From: CADCTP01 sp963849885 | GTDB taxonomy: Bacteria; Actinomycetota; Actinomycetes; Mycobacteriales; CADCTP01 | Assembly (NCBI GenBank): GCA_963849885.1 | Contig: CAWKIV010000008.1 | Span: 62,001 to 126,000, forward strand | Direction of reading: 5' to 3' | Length of the DNA: 64,000 nt | In this document: positions 8,246 to 17,238 of the stretch, in pieces | Numbering within the stretch: the first letter of the stretch is position 1 | How the letters are laid out: every line of letters starts with the position of its first letter | Translations under genes and position numbers: made by a program | The notes under the pieces: generated by a model | What the model was told of the DNA's origin: nothing | The model's input: the letters and a program-made list of their open reading frames with translations, nothing else | Database searches by the model: none

Positions 8246-8596
8246 ATGACCCAGTACATCGCCCTCACCTACACCGCCGACGTCGACTGGTTCGCCCCGG
8301 AGCACGCGGCGGAGCTCGACGACTACCGCGCGTTCCGCCGGGCGCACACCGGCGCCGTCCGCGGCGGCGCCATCCTGCACCCCACCGCGACCGCCACCAC
8401 CGTGCGGGTCACCGGCGGCCGGGGCGGCGAGGTGGTCAGCAGCGACGGCCCGTACGCGGAGACCAAGGAGGCGCTGACCGGCTTCTACCTGATCGAGGCG
8501 GCCGACCTGGACGAGGCGGTGCGGATCGCGGCCGAGATCCCGGCCACCTGGAACGGCGCGGTCGAGGTACGGCCGGTCCTCGACCTGCGCCTGTGA
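8246..8596 (+). CDS. YCII-related (DGPF) domain protein
   Basis: A 116-residue protein with the DGPF signature (SSDGPYAETKEALTGFYLIEA), typical of YCII/DGPF proteins encoded beside ECF42-type sigma factors. Its biochemical role is not settled. ATG 8246 follows GGAAGG. Its TGA overlaps a GTG at 8593 (GTGA), so the sigma gene is probably translated by coupling. The pairing with the next gene is established for this sigma group. Confidence 0.85.
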   Translation: MTQYIALTYTADVDWFAPEHAAELDDYRAFRRAHTGAVRGGAILHPTATATTVRVTGGRGGEVVSSDGPYAETKEALTGFYLIEAADLDEAVRIAAEIPATWNGAVEVRPVLDLRL

Positions 8597-9952
8597 CCGC
8601 GCCCGGCCCGGCGGGGTCCGGTCCGGCGGGGTCGGGTCCGGCGGGGTCGGGTCCGGCGGGGTCGGGTCCGGCGGGGTCCGGGGCCGGCGGGGTCCGGAGC
8701 GGGCGGGTCGGGTCCGGCCGCGGTCGAGCTGGCCGAGGTCGTCCGGGTCGAGGGCACGCGGATCCTCGCGACCCTCGTCCGGACGACCGGCAGCCTCCAG
8801 GTCGCCGAGGACGCGGTGCAGGAGGCGGCCGTACGGGCGCTGCGGGACTGGCCGCGCACCGGCGTGCCGGACCAGCCGCGGGCCTGGCTGACCGTCACCG
8901 CCCGGCGGGTCGCCGTCGACATCCTCCGGCGCGAGCAGGCCCGGCCCGGGAAGGAGCGCGACAGCATGGACCTCACCGGCCCCGACCCGCCGCCGGACAG
9001 CGTGGTGCGCGACGACCGGCTGCGGCTCATCTTCACCTGCTGCCACCCGGCGCTCGCCCTGGACGCCCAGGTCACGCTCGCGCTGCGGGTGCTCGGCGGG
9101 CTGTCCCCGGCGCAGATCGCCGCGGTGCTGCTGTCCACCGAGGCGGCCGTGGCCAAGCGGCTCACCCGGACCCGGACCAAGATCAGCCGGGCCGGCATCC
9201 CGTACCGGATCCCGGCCGACGAGGAGCTGCCGGCCCGGCTCGGCGCGGTCTGCGGCGTGCTGCACGCCTCCTACACCCTCGCGCACAGCGCCGTCGGCGG
9301 CCCGGTGCTGTCCGATGTGGACGGTTGCCGGGAGGCGGTGCGGCTGGGCCGGCTGGTGCACGAGCTGCTGCCGGACGAGCCGGGACCGATGGCCGTGCTG
9401 GCGCTGATGCTGCTGACCGAGTCGCGCCGGGCCGCCCGGACCGACCCGGCCGGCGAGCCGGTGCTGCTGGCCGACCAGGACCGCACCCGCTGGGACCGGG
9501 CGCTGATCGGCGAGGCGGTCGGCCTGCTGGACCGGTCGCTGCGGCGCACCGGCGGGGTCGCCGACCCGTACCAGCTGCAGGCGGCGATCGCGGCCGAGCA
9601 CGCCCGGGCGGCCTCGTACGCCGGGACCGACTGGCCCGAGGTGGTCCGCCTCTACGACATCCTGCTGGCGGTCGCGCCGACCTCGGCCGCCGCGCTGGCC
9701 CGGGCCGTGGCCGTCGCCGAGGCCGCCGGCGCCGCCGCCGGCCTGGCCGCGCTCGACGGCATCCCGCCCGACTCGCGCTGGCACGCGGTCCGCGGCGAGC
9801 TGCTCGCCCGGCAGGGCCGCTACGCCGAGGCCGTCGCGGCGACCGAGGCCTCCCTGGACGGCACCGTCAACGAGCCGGAGCGCCGGTTCCGCCGGCGTCG
9901 CATCGCCGCCTGGACCGGCGCGCCGGGAGCGGCGCCGGGGCCCGGCCGCTAG
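8593..9952 (+). CDS. ECF42-type RNA polymerase sigma factor with tetratricopeptide-like C-terminal extension
   Basis: Sigma region 2 begins at about 8720 (AAVELAEVV...TRILATLVRTTG) and continues as DAVQEAAVRALRDW and PRAWLTVTARRVAVDILRR. Region 4 contains LRVLGGLSPAQIAAVLLSTEAAVAKRL. About 200 further residues (LPARLGAVCGVLHASYTLAHS onward) form the C-terminal extension typical of the group. The frame of the domain has no ATG, GTG or TTG between the YCII stop at 8594 and GTG 8816, which lies inside region 2. The likely start is GTG 8593, overlapping the YCII stop, but that frame runs through a GSGPA repeat and ends out of register. Either an indel lies in the repeat at about 8685-8715 or a rarer start is used. 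Confidence 0.78.
8608..8720. repeat. 15-bp tandem repeat (GSGPA-coding) at the sigma factor N-terminus
   Basis: About four tandem copies of the 15-bp unit GGTCCGGCGGGGTCG, with degenerate copies at both ends. In the frame of GTG 8593 they encode repeated Gly-Ser-Gly-Pro-Ala. The unit length is a multiple of three, so copy-number change would keep frame. The frame is nevertheless broken at the downstream end of the array. Slippage or basecalling error is likely here. Confidence 0.75.
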
Positions 9953-10010
9953 CGCGCGGTGCCGGCGAGGGCGGCGGTGGCCCGGTCGGCCGGTCGGTCA
10001 TGCTTCGACG

Positions 10011-10051
10011 GTGGACCCGGCCCGGTGCGTCGGGCACCGGGCCGGGTCCAC
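10011..10051. terminator. Bidirectional hairpin terminator
   Basis: An 18-bp perfect stem (left arm GTGGACCCGGCCCGGTGC) closes a GTCGG loop. It lies between the convergent sigma factor and methyltransferase genes. There is no T-run, as is common for actinobacterial terminators. Confidence 0.8.
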
Positions 10052-10063
10052 GGTCCGCGACGC

Positions 10064-10900
10064 TCAGGCGCGCCGCGCGGTGAGCAGCAGGTACTCCCAG
10101 TCGAGCACGGTCGAGCCGGTCCCGGTGTCGAACCGGGTGGCCAGCGCGACGAGGTCCCGGTCCAGGGCGGCGGTCCGCTCCGGGTCGTCGGCCAGGTTGC
10201 GGTAGGCGACGATCGTCGGGCCGTACACGGTCTTCCAGTACGCCTGCCAGGCCTCGGGCGTGGCGAAGCGGTCGATGGTGACCGTCCGCCGCTCGGCCAC
10301 GACGTCGGTCACCCGGTCGCCGAGCAGGGCGCGGACGTGGTCCTCGTCGCCCCACAGCGGCGGCGGCTGGGCGCCGGGCGGCGGCGGCGGCGCGTACGGC
10401 TTCATGGTCCGGAACAGCTCCCCGACGAAGCCGGCGGGCGTCCAGCTGATCAGCCCGATCCGGCCGCCCGGCCGGCACACCCGCACCAGCTCGTCGGCGG
10501 CCTCCTGGTGGTGCGGGGCGAACATGACGCCCACGCAGGACAGCACGGCGTCGAAGCGCGCGTCCGGGTACGGCAGCGCCTCGGCGTCGCCCTCCTCCCA
10601 GCTCAGCTCGGCCCCGCGCTCCTTGGCGACCTGGCGGCCGGCCTCGAACAGCTCCGGGGTCAGGTCGGAGGCGACCACCTCGGCGCCGGTGAGCGCGGCC
10701 GGGACGGCCACGTTGCCGGTGCCCGCGGCCACGTCCAGCACCCGGTCGCCGGGGCCGACGCCGGCCGCGGCGACCAGGACGGGCCCGAGCTCGGCGATCA
10801 GGTCGGCGGCCACCGCGGGGTAGTCGCCGAGCGCCCACATCTTGCGGTGGCGCGACTTGAGCGCCCGGTCGGCGTCGCTGCGGTCGGTCGTGTCGGTCAT
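10064..10900 (-). CDS. Class I SAM-dependent methyltransferase (SARP-linked, locus A)
   Basis: A 278-residue UbiE/COQ5-like enzyme. The SAM loop is VLDVAAGTGNVAVPAA (about residues 53-68), followed by the acidic SDLTPELFEAG and the post-motif GDAEALPYPDARFDAVLSCVG. The ATG at 10900 follows AGGAGG. Its upstream region (10961-10989) carries three 11-bp-spaced heptamers of SARP type, and the SARP gene lies directly upstream on the same strand. I infer that this regulator activates the gene. The methyl acceptor is unknown. Confidence 0.85.
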   Translation of the reverse strand: MTDTTDRSDADRALKSRHRKMWALGDYPAVAADLIAELGPVLVAAAGVGPGDRVLDVAAGTGNVAVPAALTGAEVVASDLTPELFEAGRQVAKERGAELSWEEGDAEALPYPDARFDAVLSCVGVMFAPHHQEAADELVRVCRPGGRIGLISWTPAGFVGELFRTMKPYAPPPPPGAQPPPLWGDEDHVRALLGDRVTDVVAERRTVTIDRFATPEAWQAYWKTVYGPTIVAYRNLADDPERTAALDRDLVALATRFDTGTGSTVLDWEYLLLTARRA

Positions 10901-10960
10901 CGGACTGGTTCCTCCTCGTCGGGCTGCGGCGGTGCAGCACGACAAGGGTCGCCCAGGTGC

Positions 10961-10989
10961 CTTGCAGTCCGGCTGCAACCGGGTTGCGC
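10961..10989 (-). promoter_or_regulatory. Predicted SARP operator: three heptamers at 11-bp period (locus A)
   Basis: Read on the plus strand, CTTGCAG (10961), GCTGCAA (10972) and GTTGCGC (10983) are exactly 11 bp apart with 4-bp spacers. SARP regulators are known to bind heptameric direct repeats of this spacing. The array begins 61 bases upstream of the methyltransferase start. The same consensus recurs at 56078-56106 beside the paralogous pair. Confidence 0.6.
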
Positions 10990-11078
10990 CGCCGGCCCGC
11001 GGCCGCAAGCGACCCGGTCTCAGCCGGTCCGGCCGCGGCCGGTCCGGCCCCAGGCGGTGAGGCGCAGGCGGTCCGGCC

Positions 11079-13913
11079 TCAGCCGATCCGGGCGAGGGCG
11101 GCGTGGGCGTGCGCGACCGCGGCGTGCTCGGCCGCCCGCAGATCCCGCGGCCCGCCCGGCGGCGCGGTCGCCGGCAGGTCGAGCGGGGAGGACTTCCCGG
11201 CGGCGACCAGGAAGCCGTGCAGCGTCGCCGCGTCGGCGGCGGCGCCGGCCCGGTTGAGCAGCCGGGCCACGTACCGCAGGTTGAGCCACTGCTGGGTCGA
11301 GTCGCCGGCCCGGTCCCAGTGGTCGAGCACCTCCCGGAACGCGCGCGCCGCCGCCACCGGGTCGTCGTGGACCGCCCGGGTCGCCGCCGCCTCCATCAGC
11401 CCGATGCCCTGCCACCAGAAGTTCCGCACCGCCGCGGCGAGCTCGGCGGCCTCGTCGAAGAGGGTCAGCGCCCGGCCGGGCTCGGACTTCTTCAGCACCA
11501 GGCCGAGCGCGTAGCGGGCCATGGACCGGGCGGTCGGGTTGGCCGTCCGGTCGGCCACGGCCAGGCTCTCCAGCGCCGCCTCGACCCCGCGCTCCGGCTC
11601 GCGCAGGGCCGCCTGGCACACCGCGACGTAGTAGAGCGTCCAGACCAGCCGGATCTGGTCGCCGTCCCGGCGGGCGCGGGCGGTCTCCGCGGTGTAGTGC
11701 CGCAGCGCCGGCTCGACGTCGCTCTCGTACAGGGCCACATCGGCCAGCACGTCCCCGGGATAGGCGAGCCGCGCGGTCCCGGGCGGGGGCACCTGGTCGC
11801 CGGCCCGCGCGGCCAGCTCGCGGGCCCGGGCGAAGTCGCCGCGGTTCCACGCCCCGCGGGCGGCGGCCCCGACCGCGGTGACGTAGCGCGGGTCGCCGGG
11901 ATCGGCCCGGTCCAGCATCGACTCGGCCCAGTCGGAGACCTCGTAGCTGAGCCGGAGGTTGATCAGCTCGGGCAGCGCCGCGACCAGCCGCAGCGCGAGC
12001 CCGCCGTCGCCGTCGGCGCGGGCCTGCACGTACGCGGCGCGCATGTTGTCGAAGTCCGGCAGCGCCTGCTCCACCCAGGCCCGCTCGTCCGGGCCCTGCA
12101 GGCCGGCGCCGGCCCGCTCGGCCAGCTCGGCGTAGTACCCGGCGTGCCGCCGGGCCAGCTCCGCGGCGCTGCCCTCGGCCACGGCGCCGGACCGGCCGTA
12201 GGCCCGCAGCGTCTCCAGCACCCGGTAGCGCGTCCGGACGGCGCTGCGCGCCACCACCATCGAGCGGTCGACCAGCCGGGTCAGCCGGTCCACCACGTCG
12301 TCCTCGTCCGCCGCCGGGTCCGCGACCCGGAGCACGCCGGGCAGGTCGGCACCGCCGGCGAACACCGACATGGCCCGGAACAGCCGCTGCTCCGGCGGCG
12401 GCAGCAGCCGGTAGGACCACTCGATGGCCGAGGCCAGGCTCTGGTGGCGCGCGACCGGGCCGCGCCCGCCGCCGAGCAGCGGGGTGTCCTCCAGCCGCCG
12501 CGCGACCTCGGTCGGGCTCATCACCCGCATCCGGGCCGCGGCCAGCTCGATGCCCAGCGGCAGCCCGTCCAGCCGGGCGCAGATCGCGGCCACCGCGCCG
12601 GCGGCGGCCTCGTCCAGCTCGAAGCCGGGCGCCACCGCCCGGGCCCGCTGGACGAACAGCGCGGTCGCGTCGGCCACCGGCAGCGGCGGCACCGGCCACA
12701 CCTGCTCGCCGTCGACGCCGAGCGGCTCCCGGCTGGTGGCGAGCACCACGACCCGCGGGCACCGCGCGGCGATCTCGGCCACCAGCCGGGCCGCGGGCGC
12801 CAGCACGTGCTCGCAGTTGTCCAGCACGAGCAGCAGGGCCCGCCCGCGCAGGTAGTCGATCACCGACTGCTCGATGGACAGGCCGGCCCGCTGCTGGATG
12901 CGCAGCGCCGCGGCGACCGCGTGCCCGACCGGGCTGCCGGCGGGCAGGGCGGCCAGCTCGCACAGCCACGCCCCGTCGGCGAACCGGGTCCGGTCCCGGG
13001 CGGCCAGCTCCACCGCCAGCCGGGACTTCCCGGCGCCGCCGACCCCGGTCAGCGTCACCAGCGGCCCGGCCCGCAGCACCGCGAGGACGCGCTCCACCTC
13101 CCGGTCCCGGCCGACGAAGCTGCTCACCCGGCGGGGCAGGTTGCCGGCCGGCCCGCTCCGCGCCGCGGCCGGGGCCAGGGCCGGGTCGTGGGCCAGGATC
13201 CGCTGGTAGAGCGCCCGCGCCGGGGCGGCGGGCTCGACGCCGAGCTCGTCGTCGAGCCGGCCGCGCAGGTCGTGGTACGCGGCCAGCGCGTCGGCCTGCC
13301 GGCCGGTCGCGTACAGCGCCCGCATGAGCGCGACCGCCGGTCGCTCCCGGGACGGGTGGCGGCGCACCAGCGCCTCCAGCTCGGGCAGCGCCTCGGCGGC
13401 CCGGCCCTGCTCCAGCAGCGCCTCGGCGCGCTCCTCCCGGCCGGCGGTGCGCAGCTCGGTGAGCCGGCCGGCCTCGGCGGCGGCGAAGTCGGCGTCGGCG
13501 AACTCGGCCAGCGCGTCCCCCCGCCACAGCGCGAGCGCGGCGTCGAGGTCGGCGACCGCGCCGGCGTGGTCGCCGGCGGCCCCGGCGGCCCGGGCCGCCG
13601 CCATCAGCCGCTCGAACTCGGCCGCGTCCAGGGTCGCGCCGTCCAGCGACAGGCAGTAGCCGGGCGGGCGGTGGCGCAGGTCGGCGCCGCCGGCCAGGAC
13701 GCCGCGCAGCCGGGACAGGTAGGAGCGCAGCGCGGTGGTCGCGCCGGCCGGCGGGTCGTCGCCCCACAGCGCCGCGACCAGCCGGTCGGCGGGCACGACG
13801 TCGCCGCGCGCGACCAGCAGGGCGGCCAGGGCCGTCCGCGGCTTCGGGCCTCCGATCGGGACGGGCCCGGATCCGTCCTCGACCTGCAGCGGCCCCAGGA
13901 TCCGGAAGAGCAC
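11079..13913 (-). CDS. AfsR/SARP-family regulator 1 (winged helix, BTAD, NTPase, TPR)
   Basis: A 944-residue regulator. Residues 1-95 form the OmpR-like winged helix (FRILGPLQVEDG...SYLSRLR). The BTAD activation domain runs to about residue 245. The NTPase begins at about 270 with Walker A GVGGAGKS, then LLLVLDNCEH (Walker B) and VLATSREPLG. The C-terminal 350 residues are helical repeats. GTG 13913 follows GAGGA. It lies immediately upstream of the locus A methyltransferase on the same strand. The protein probably activates transcription through the heptamer array at 10961-10989. No antibiotic biosynthesis genes are near, so it is likely a local regulator. Confidence 0.88.
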   Translation of the reverse strand: MLFRILGPLQVEDGSGPVPIGGPKPRTALAALLVARGDVVPADRLVAALWGDDPPAGATTALRSYLSRLRGVLAGGADLRHRPPGYCLSLDGATLDAAEFERLMAAARAAGAAGDHAGAVADLDAALALWRGDALAEFADADFAAAEAGRLTELRTAGREERAEALLEQGRAAEALPELEALVRRHPSRERPAVALMRALYATGRQADALAAYHDLRGRLDDELGVEPAAPARALYQRILAHDPALAPAAARSGPAGNLPRRVSSFVGRDREVERVLAVLRAGPLVTLTGVGGAGKSRLAVELAARDRTRFADGAWLCELAALPAGSPVGHAVAAALRIQQRAGLSIEQSVIDYLRGRALLLVLDNCEHVLAPAARLVAEIAARCPRVVVLATSREPLGVDGEQVWPVPPLPVADATALFVQRARAVAPGFELDEAAAGAVAAICARLDGLPLGIELAAARMRVMSPTEVARRLEDTPLLGGGRGPVARHQSLASAIEWSYRLLPPPEQRLFRAMSVFAGGADLPGVLRVADPAADEDDVVDRLTRLVDRSMVVARSAVRTRYRVLETLRAYGRSGAVAEGSAAELARRHAGYYAELAERAGAGLQGPDERAWVEQALPDFDNMRAAYVQARADGDGGLALRLVAALPELINLRLSYEVSDWAESMLDRADPGDPRYVTAVGAAARGAWNRGDFARARELAARAGDQVPPPGTARLAYPGDVLADVALYESDVEPALRHYTAETARARRDGDQIRLVWTLYYVAVCQAALREPERGVEAALESLAVADRTANPTARSMARYALGLVLKKSEPGRALTLFDEAAELAAAVRNFWWQGIGLMEAAATRAVHDDPVAAARAFREVLDHWDRAGDSTQQWLNLRYVARLLNRAGAAADAATLHGFLVAAGKSSPLDLPATAPPGGPRDLRAAEHAAVAHAHAALARIG

Positions 13914-14047
13914 CTGTCCTCGCTGTCGGTCCTGACGACGGTTGGCAACGGCCTCGGCCGACACTAACCGTGGCCGGCGACCGGGGGAGAGCAGATGGCC
14001 GGATCCGCGCCGCCGGGGTGCGGGCCGGAGGTGCCCCGCCCGCGGTC

Positions 14048-14275
14048 TCAGGCCGCGGCGGGCAGGGCGGCGGGCAGGGCGGCGGGCCGGGCGGCCGGGG
14101 CGGGGCGGTGGGGTGCGACGGCCCGGCCGTCGGGCAGCAGCTCGCCCAGGTCGTCGAAGACGACCACCCCGTTGCAGAGCAGGCTCCAGCCCTGCTCGGG
14201 GTGGGCGGCGACGGTGCGGGCGGCCTCCCGGTCGGGACGGTTCGCCGGCGGGCAGGGGGGTTGGTGTCGGCACAT
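14048..14275 (-). CDS. DUF5999 family small protein
   Basis: A 75-residue protein starting MCRHQPPCPPANRPDREA and containing HPEQGWSLLCNGVVVFDDLGELLPDG, which match the conserved core of the actinobacterial DUF5999 family. Its four Cys/His residues near the start may bind metal (inference). ATG 14275 follows GGAGGTG. The C-terminus is an unusual PAALPAALPAAA repeat. Function is unknown. Confidence 0.75.
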   Translation of the reverse strand: MCRHQPPCPPANRPDREAARTVAAHPEQGWSLLCNGVVVFDDLGELLPDGRAVAPHRPAPAARPAALPAALPAAA

Positions 14276-14463
14276 GGCGCACCTCCGATCCGGTCGAGCA
14301 CCCGGCTGGATGCTCCTACTGGTACGACGAAACCGGGCCGCCGAAAACGACACCTCACCGAGAAGAGCTCGGCCGGCCGCTGCAAGCCTTCGCCAAGCCA
14401 CGGGCTGCGCCGGGTCCCCGCCCCGGCGGTACGGCCGGCTCGGGGACCGGGTAGGAAGAGCCG

Positions 14464-14655
14464 ATGCGACGCAGACCTCCACCGCCCGCCGTAGTCGCCC
14501 TCGCCGCCGCCGCGACCGCGTCCGGCATTCTCGCCTTGCGCGACCTGCACCGGCGGCGCCCCGACCAGGTCCGTGGCAGCAAGCGGCTGTGGCGGGTGCT
14601 CATCGCGCTCAACCCCGGCAACTCGGTGCTCTACTGGCTCGTCGGCCGGCGCTGA
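14464..14655 (+). CDS. Small membrane protein resembling the PLDc_N domain
   Basis: A 63-residue protein. An N-terminal hydrophobic helix (AVVALAAAATASGILAL) is followed by a basic RRRPDQVRGSKRLW and a second hydrophobic helix. The pattern DQVRGSKxLWxxLI...YWLVGRR resembles the phospholipase D N-terminal membrane domain found alone in many actinomycetes. The role is unknown. Confidence 0.6.
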   Translation: MRRRPPPPAVVALAAAATASGILALRDLHRRRPDQVRGSKRLWRVLIALNPGNSVLYWLVGRR

Positions 14656-14677
14656 GCAGCGGAGGCGCGGGCGGGGC

Positions 14678-15124
14678 TCACAGCTCCCGGGTGCCGACGA
14701 CCTCGCCGAACAGCTCACCGGTCGGCACGAACCCCATCCGCAGGTAGAAGCCCTCGGGCCCGCCGTCCCCCTGCTCCCACAGCACCGTCATCCGGGTGTT
14801 GCCGCGGCGCCGGGCTTCCTCGGCCACCGCCTCCACGGCAAATTTGCCGACCCCGCGGCCCTGCTCGTCGGCGCCCACGTTGAGCCGCCAGATGCCGCAC
14901 CGGAACTCGGCCAGCTCGTGATCCGGGTCGAAGTTGGCCATCACGAACCCGGCGACCCGGTCGCCGTCCAGCACGATCCGGGGCCAGGCGGTCGGCGTCA
15001 CATACGCCTGCGCGATCGAGTGCGCCACCGGCGCCACGAACTTCTCCTGCCCCGGGCGCAGGGTCAGCCCGACGGCGGCGTCGATGGTGTCGGGGGTCAG
15101 CTCGGCGAGCCGGAGATCAGCCAT
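14678..15124 (-). CDS. GNAT family N-acetyltransferase
   Basis: A 148-residue acetyltransferase. It shows the acetyl-CoA loop DEQGRGVGKFAVEAV (Q/RxxGxG/A type) and the C-terminal EGFYLRMGFVPTGE. The N-terminal LTLRPGQEKFVAP resembles SpeG-like spermidine acetyltransferases. ATG 15124 begins MADLRLAELTP, the usual N-terminus of the fold; the ATG at 15154 is less likely. The substrate is uncertain. Confidence 0.8.
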   Translation of the reverse strand: MADLRLAELTPDTIDAAVGLTLRPGQEKFVAPVAHSIAQAYVTPTAWPRIVLDGDRVAGFVMANFDPDHELAEFRCGIWRLNVGADEQGRGVGKFAVEAVAEEARRRGNTRMTVLWEQGDGGPEGFYLRMGFVPTGELFGEVVGTREL

Positions 15125-15175
15125 GGCCGGGACGGTAGCCGCGCCCTCCGACAATTCCGCCCCGGCTCCAGGCAG

Positions 15176-16465
15176 TCACGGCGCGCCCTGCACCGGCTCC
15201 AGCCGCCAGGCGGTCAGGCCCCCGCCGCCGTCCAGCCGCGCCCGCCGTACGTCCAGGTAGGGCAGCCGCAGCGCGATCCACCGCCCGTCGCCGGTCCAGG
15301 CCTCGACCGCGCCGCGATCCACCACGACCCGCAGCGGGACGGCCGGCCCGGATGCCGGCACCCGGGCGGTCCCGGCGGCCGACTCCACCCGCAGGCCGGT
15401 GCCGGTCGCGGTGAGCAGCACCGGCGCGCCGGCGGTCTCCAGCCGCAGCTCCGCGCCCGCCGGCAGCTCCGCCACCAGCTCCGCCACCCCGCCGGCACCG
15501 GTGAGGTCGACGGTGCCCCCGGTGGTGGGCAGCGGCCCGGCGCGCAGGGTGTCGACGTCGGGGTGCGGGGCGACGTGGACCCCACCGCCGGCCCGCGCGG
15601 TGAGCACCACCGGCAGGCTGAGCATGCCGGCCCAGCCGGTCCGCGGCCCGCCGGTGTCCTCGTGCCGCAGCCAGGCGGTGGCGGCCAGCCGGCCGGTGCG
15701 GTCCCGGTAGGTGGTCAGCGCGTACGCCGACCCGCCGTGGCCGAGGGTCTCCCACCCGTCCGGGGCGAAGGTGCCGGCCCGCTCGGTGCCGCGGGCGACC
15801 ACCACCCGGTCCAGCGTGCCGGCGGCCAGGAGCGAGACCACCAGCGCCCGGGAGCCGCCGAGGTCGACGTACTGCGGGCACTCCCACGTCCCGCCGGGCT
15901 TCCCGTCGGCATCGGCCGCGAAGACGCCCCGGAACCGCCACTCCTCCAGGTCCGGGCTGGTGTAGCGCAGCACCGCGCCGCCGCCGGCCAGTCCCGCCCC
16001 GACCAGCATCGACCAGTCGCCCGGGCGGCCCCAGACGAACGGGTCGCGGAAGTGGGCCAGGCCCAGGTCCGGCGGCGGCTCCAGCACCGGGTTGCCGGCG
16101 TGCTTGCGCCAGCCGACCAGGTCGCCGTCCAGCGGGCGGGCCAGCGCGACGCGCCCGAGGTCGAGCTGGCCGTCCCGCACGCTGGTGTAGAGCAGCACCG
16201 GCCCGCGCTCGTCGACCACGGCCGAGCCGGACCAGACCCCGTCGTCCCCGTCGCCCGGGGCCAGCGCGACCGGCAGGTGCCGCCACCGGACCAGGTCGTC
16301 GCCGACCAGGTGACCCCAGTGGCAGTCCTGCTGCCAGCGGGTCGCCGACGGCACGTACTGGAAGAACAGGTGCTGGCGGTCGCCGTGCACCAGTCCACCG
16401 ACCGGGTCGTTCAGCCAGCCGGAGGGCGGGGTCACGTGCAGTCGGGGGCGTGGCTCGGCGTCCAT
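15176..16465 (-). CDS. Glycoside hydrolase family 32 (sucrase/levanase-like)
   Basis: Hydrolyses beta-fructosides such as sucrose, inulin or levan. All three catalytic residues of GH32 are visible in 429 residues: nucleophile Asp in GWLNDPVG, transition-state stabiliser in FRDPFVW and acid/base Glu in TWECPQY. A C-terminal beta-sandwich follows. No signal peptide is seen, so it is probably cytoplasmic. ATG 16465 follows GGAGAGGA. No sugar transporter or regulator lies beside it. Confidence 0.87.
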   Translation of the reverse strand: MDAEPRPRLHVTPPSGWLNDPVGGLVHGDRQHLFFQYVPSATRWQQDCHWGHLVGDDLVRWRHLPVALAPGDGDDGVWSGSAVVDERGPVLLYTSVRDGQLDLGRVALARPLDGDLVGWRKHAGNPVLEPPPDLGLAHFRDPFVWGRPGDWSMLVGAGLAGGGAVLRYTSPDLEEWRFRGVFAADADGKPGGTWECPQYVDLGGSRALVVSLLAAGTLDRVVVARGTERAGTFAPDGWETLGHGGSAYALTTYRDRTGRLAATAWLRHEDTGGPRTGWAGMLSLPVVLTARAGGGVHVAPHPDVDTLRAGPLPTTGGTVDLTGAGGVAELVAELPAGAELRLETAGAPVLLTATGTGLRVESAAGTARVPASGPAVPLRVVVDRGAVEAWTGDGRWIALRLPYLDVRRARLDGGGGLTAWRLEPVQGAP

Positions 16466-16598
16466 CCCGTCCTCTCCTCGGCGCCGCCCGGGCGGCGCGC
16501 GGAACCCGCTCGGGACCATCCTCCCGTCCCGGCCCTGCCGGACCCGGCCGGCCGGATAACCGGTGGAGGCCGGGGAGCGGCGGGACGATGCTCACCGG

Positions 16599-17183
16599 GT
16601 GACCGCACCCGAGGAGCCGACCGAGGCCGCACCCGAGCGGTGGACGACCGCCACCGTCTACGACGACATGTGGGTGGACCCGGACGACGACCCGCGCGAG
16701 CAGGGTGGCGGCGGCACCGACGAGCGCGCGGTCCTGGTCGACTACCTGCGCCGCTACCGGCTGACGCTGGAGATGAAGTGCGCCGGCCTGGACGCCGGGC
16801 AGCTGGCCCGCCGGTCCGTCCCGCCGTCCACCATGTCGCTGCTCGGCCTGGTCCGGCACCTCGCCGACGTGGAGCGGAGCTGGTTCCGCCGGGACCTGGC
16901 CGGGCAGCAGGTCCCCCCGCTCTTCAGCAGCAAGGCCGACCCGGACGGCGACTGGACCGGCGCGGTGCCCGACCCGGCCGTGGTGGACGGGGCGTGGCGG
17001 GCCTGGCGGGCCGAGGTGGCCTTCGCCGAGGAGCTGGTCGCCGGCACCGCCGACCTCGGCACGGCCGGCGGCAGCGGGCGACCGATGCGCGAGCTGCTGG
17101 TGCACATGATCGAGGAGTACGCGCGGCACTGCGGGCACGCCGACCTGCTCCGGGAGCGCATCGACGGCCGGGTCGGCCAGTAG
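16599..17183 (+). CDS. DinB/DUF664 family protein
   Basis: A 194-residue four-helix protein of the DinB-like DUF664 group. The motif LGLVRHLADVERSWFRRDL and the later MIEEYARHCGHADLLRERIDG supply the His residues that bind metal in this fold. The start is GTG 16599, in keeping with relatives beginning TAPE..PERWT; GTG 16563 is an alternative. The family includes mycothiol-dependent enzymes, but the activity here is unknown. Confidence 0.78.
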   Translation: MTAPEEPTEAAPERWTTATVYDDMWVDPDDDPREQGGGGTDERAVLVDYLRRYRLTLEMKCAGLDAGQLARRSVPPSTMSLLGLVRHLADVERSWFRRDLAGQQVPPLFSSKADPDGDWTGAVPDPAVVDGAWRAWRAEVAFAEELVAGTADLGTAGGSGRPMRELLVHMIEEYARHCGHADLLRERIDGRVGQ

Positions 17184-17238
17184 CCTCGCGGCATGGCTCC
17201 CGCCCTGTTCGCGGGGACCGGTCAGCGAGGAGGCTGAC

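Noticed and set aside
8608..8720. Tandem repeats considered as a CRISPR array.
   Set aside because: Units are directly joined, 15 bp long and code for GSGPA; there are no spacers and no cas genes.
11020..14718. Long open frames overlapping the SARP gene on both strands (also at 54-59 kb and 59-63 kb).
   Set aside because: They are rich in Arg, Gly, Ala and Pro with no recognisable motif and are shadows of high-GC codon bias in the real genes.
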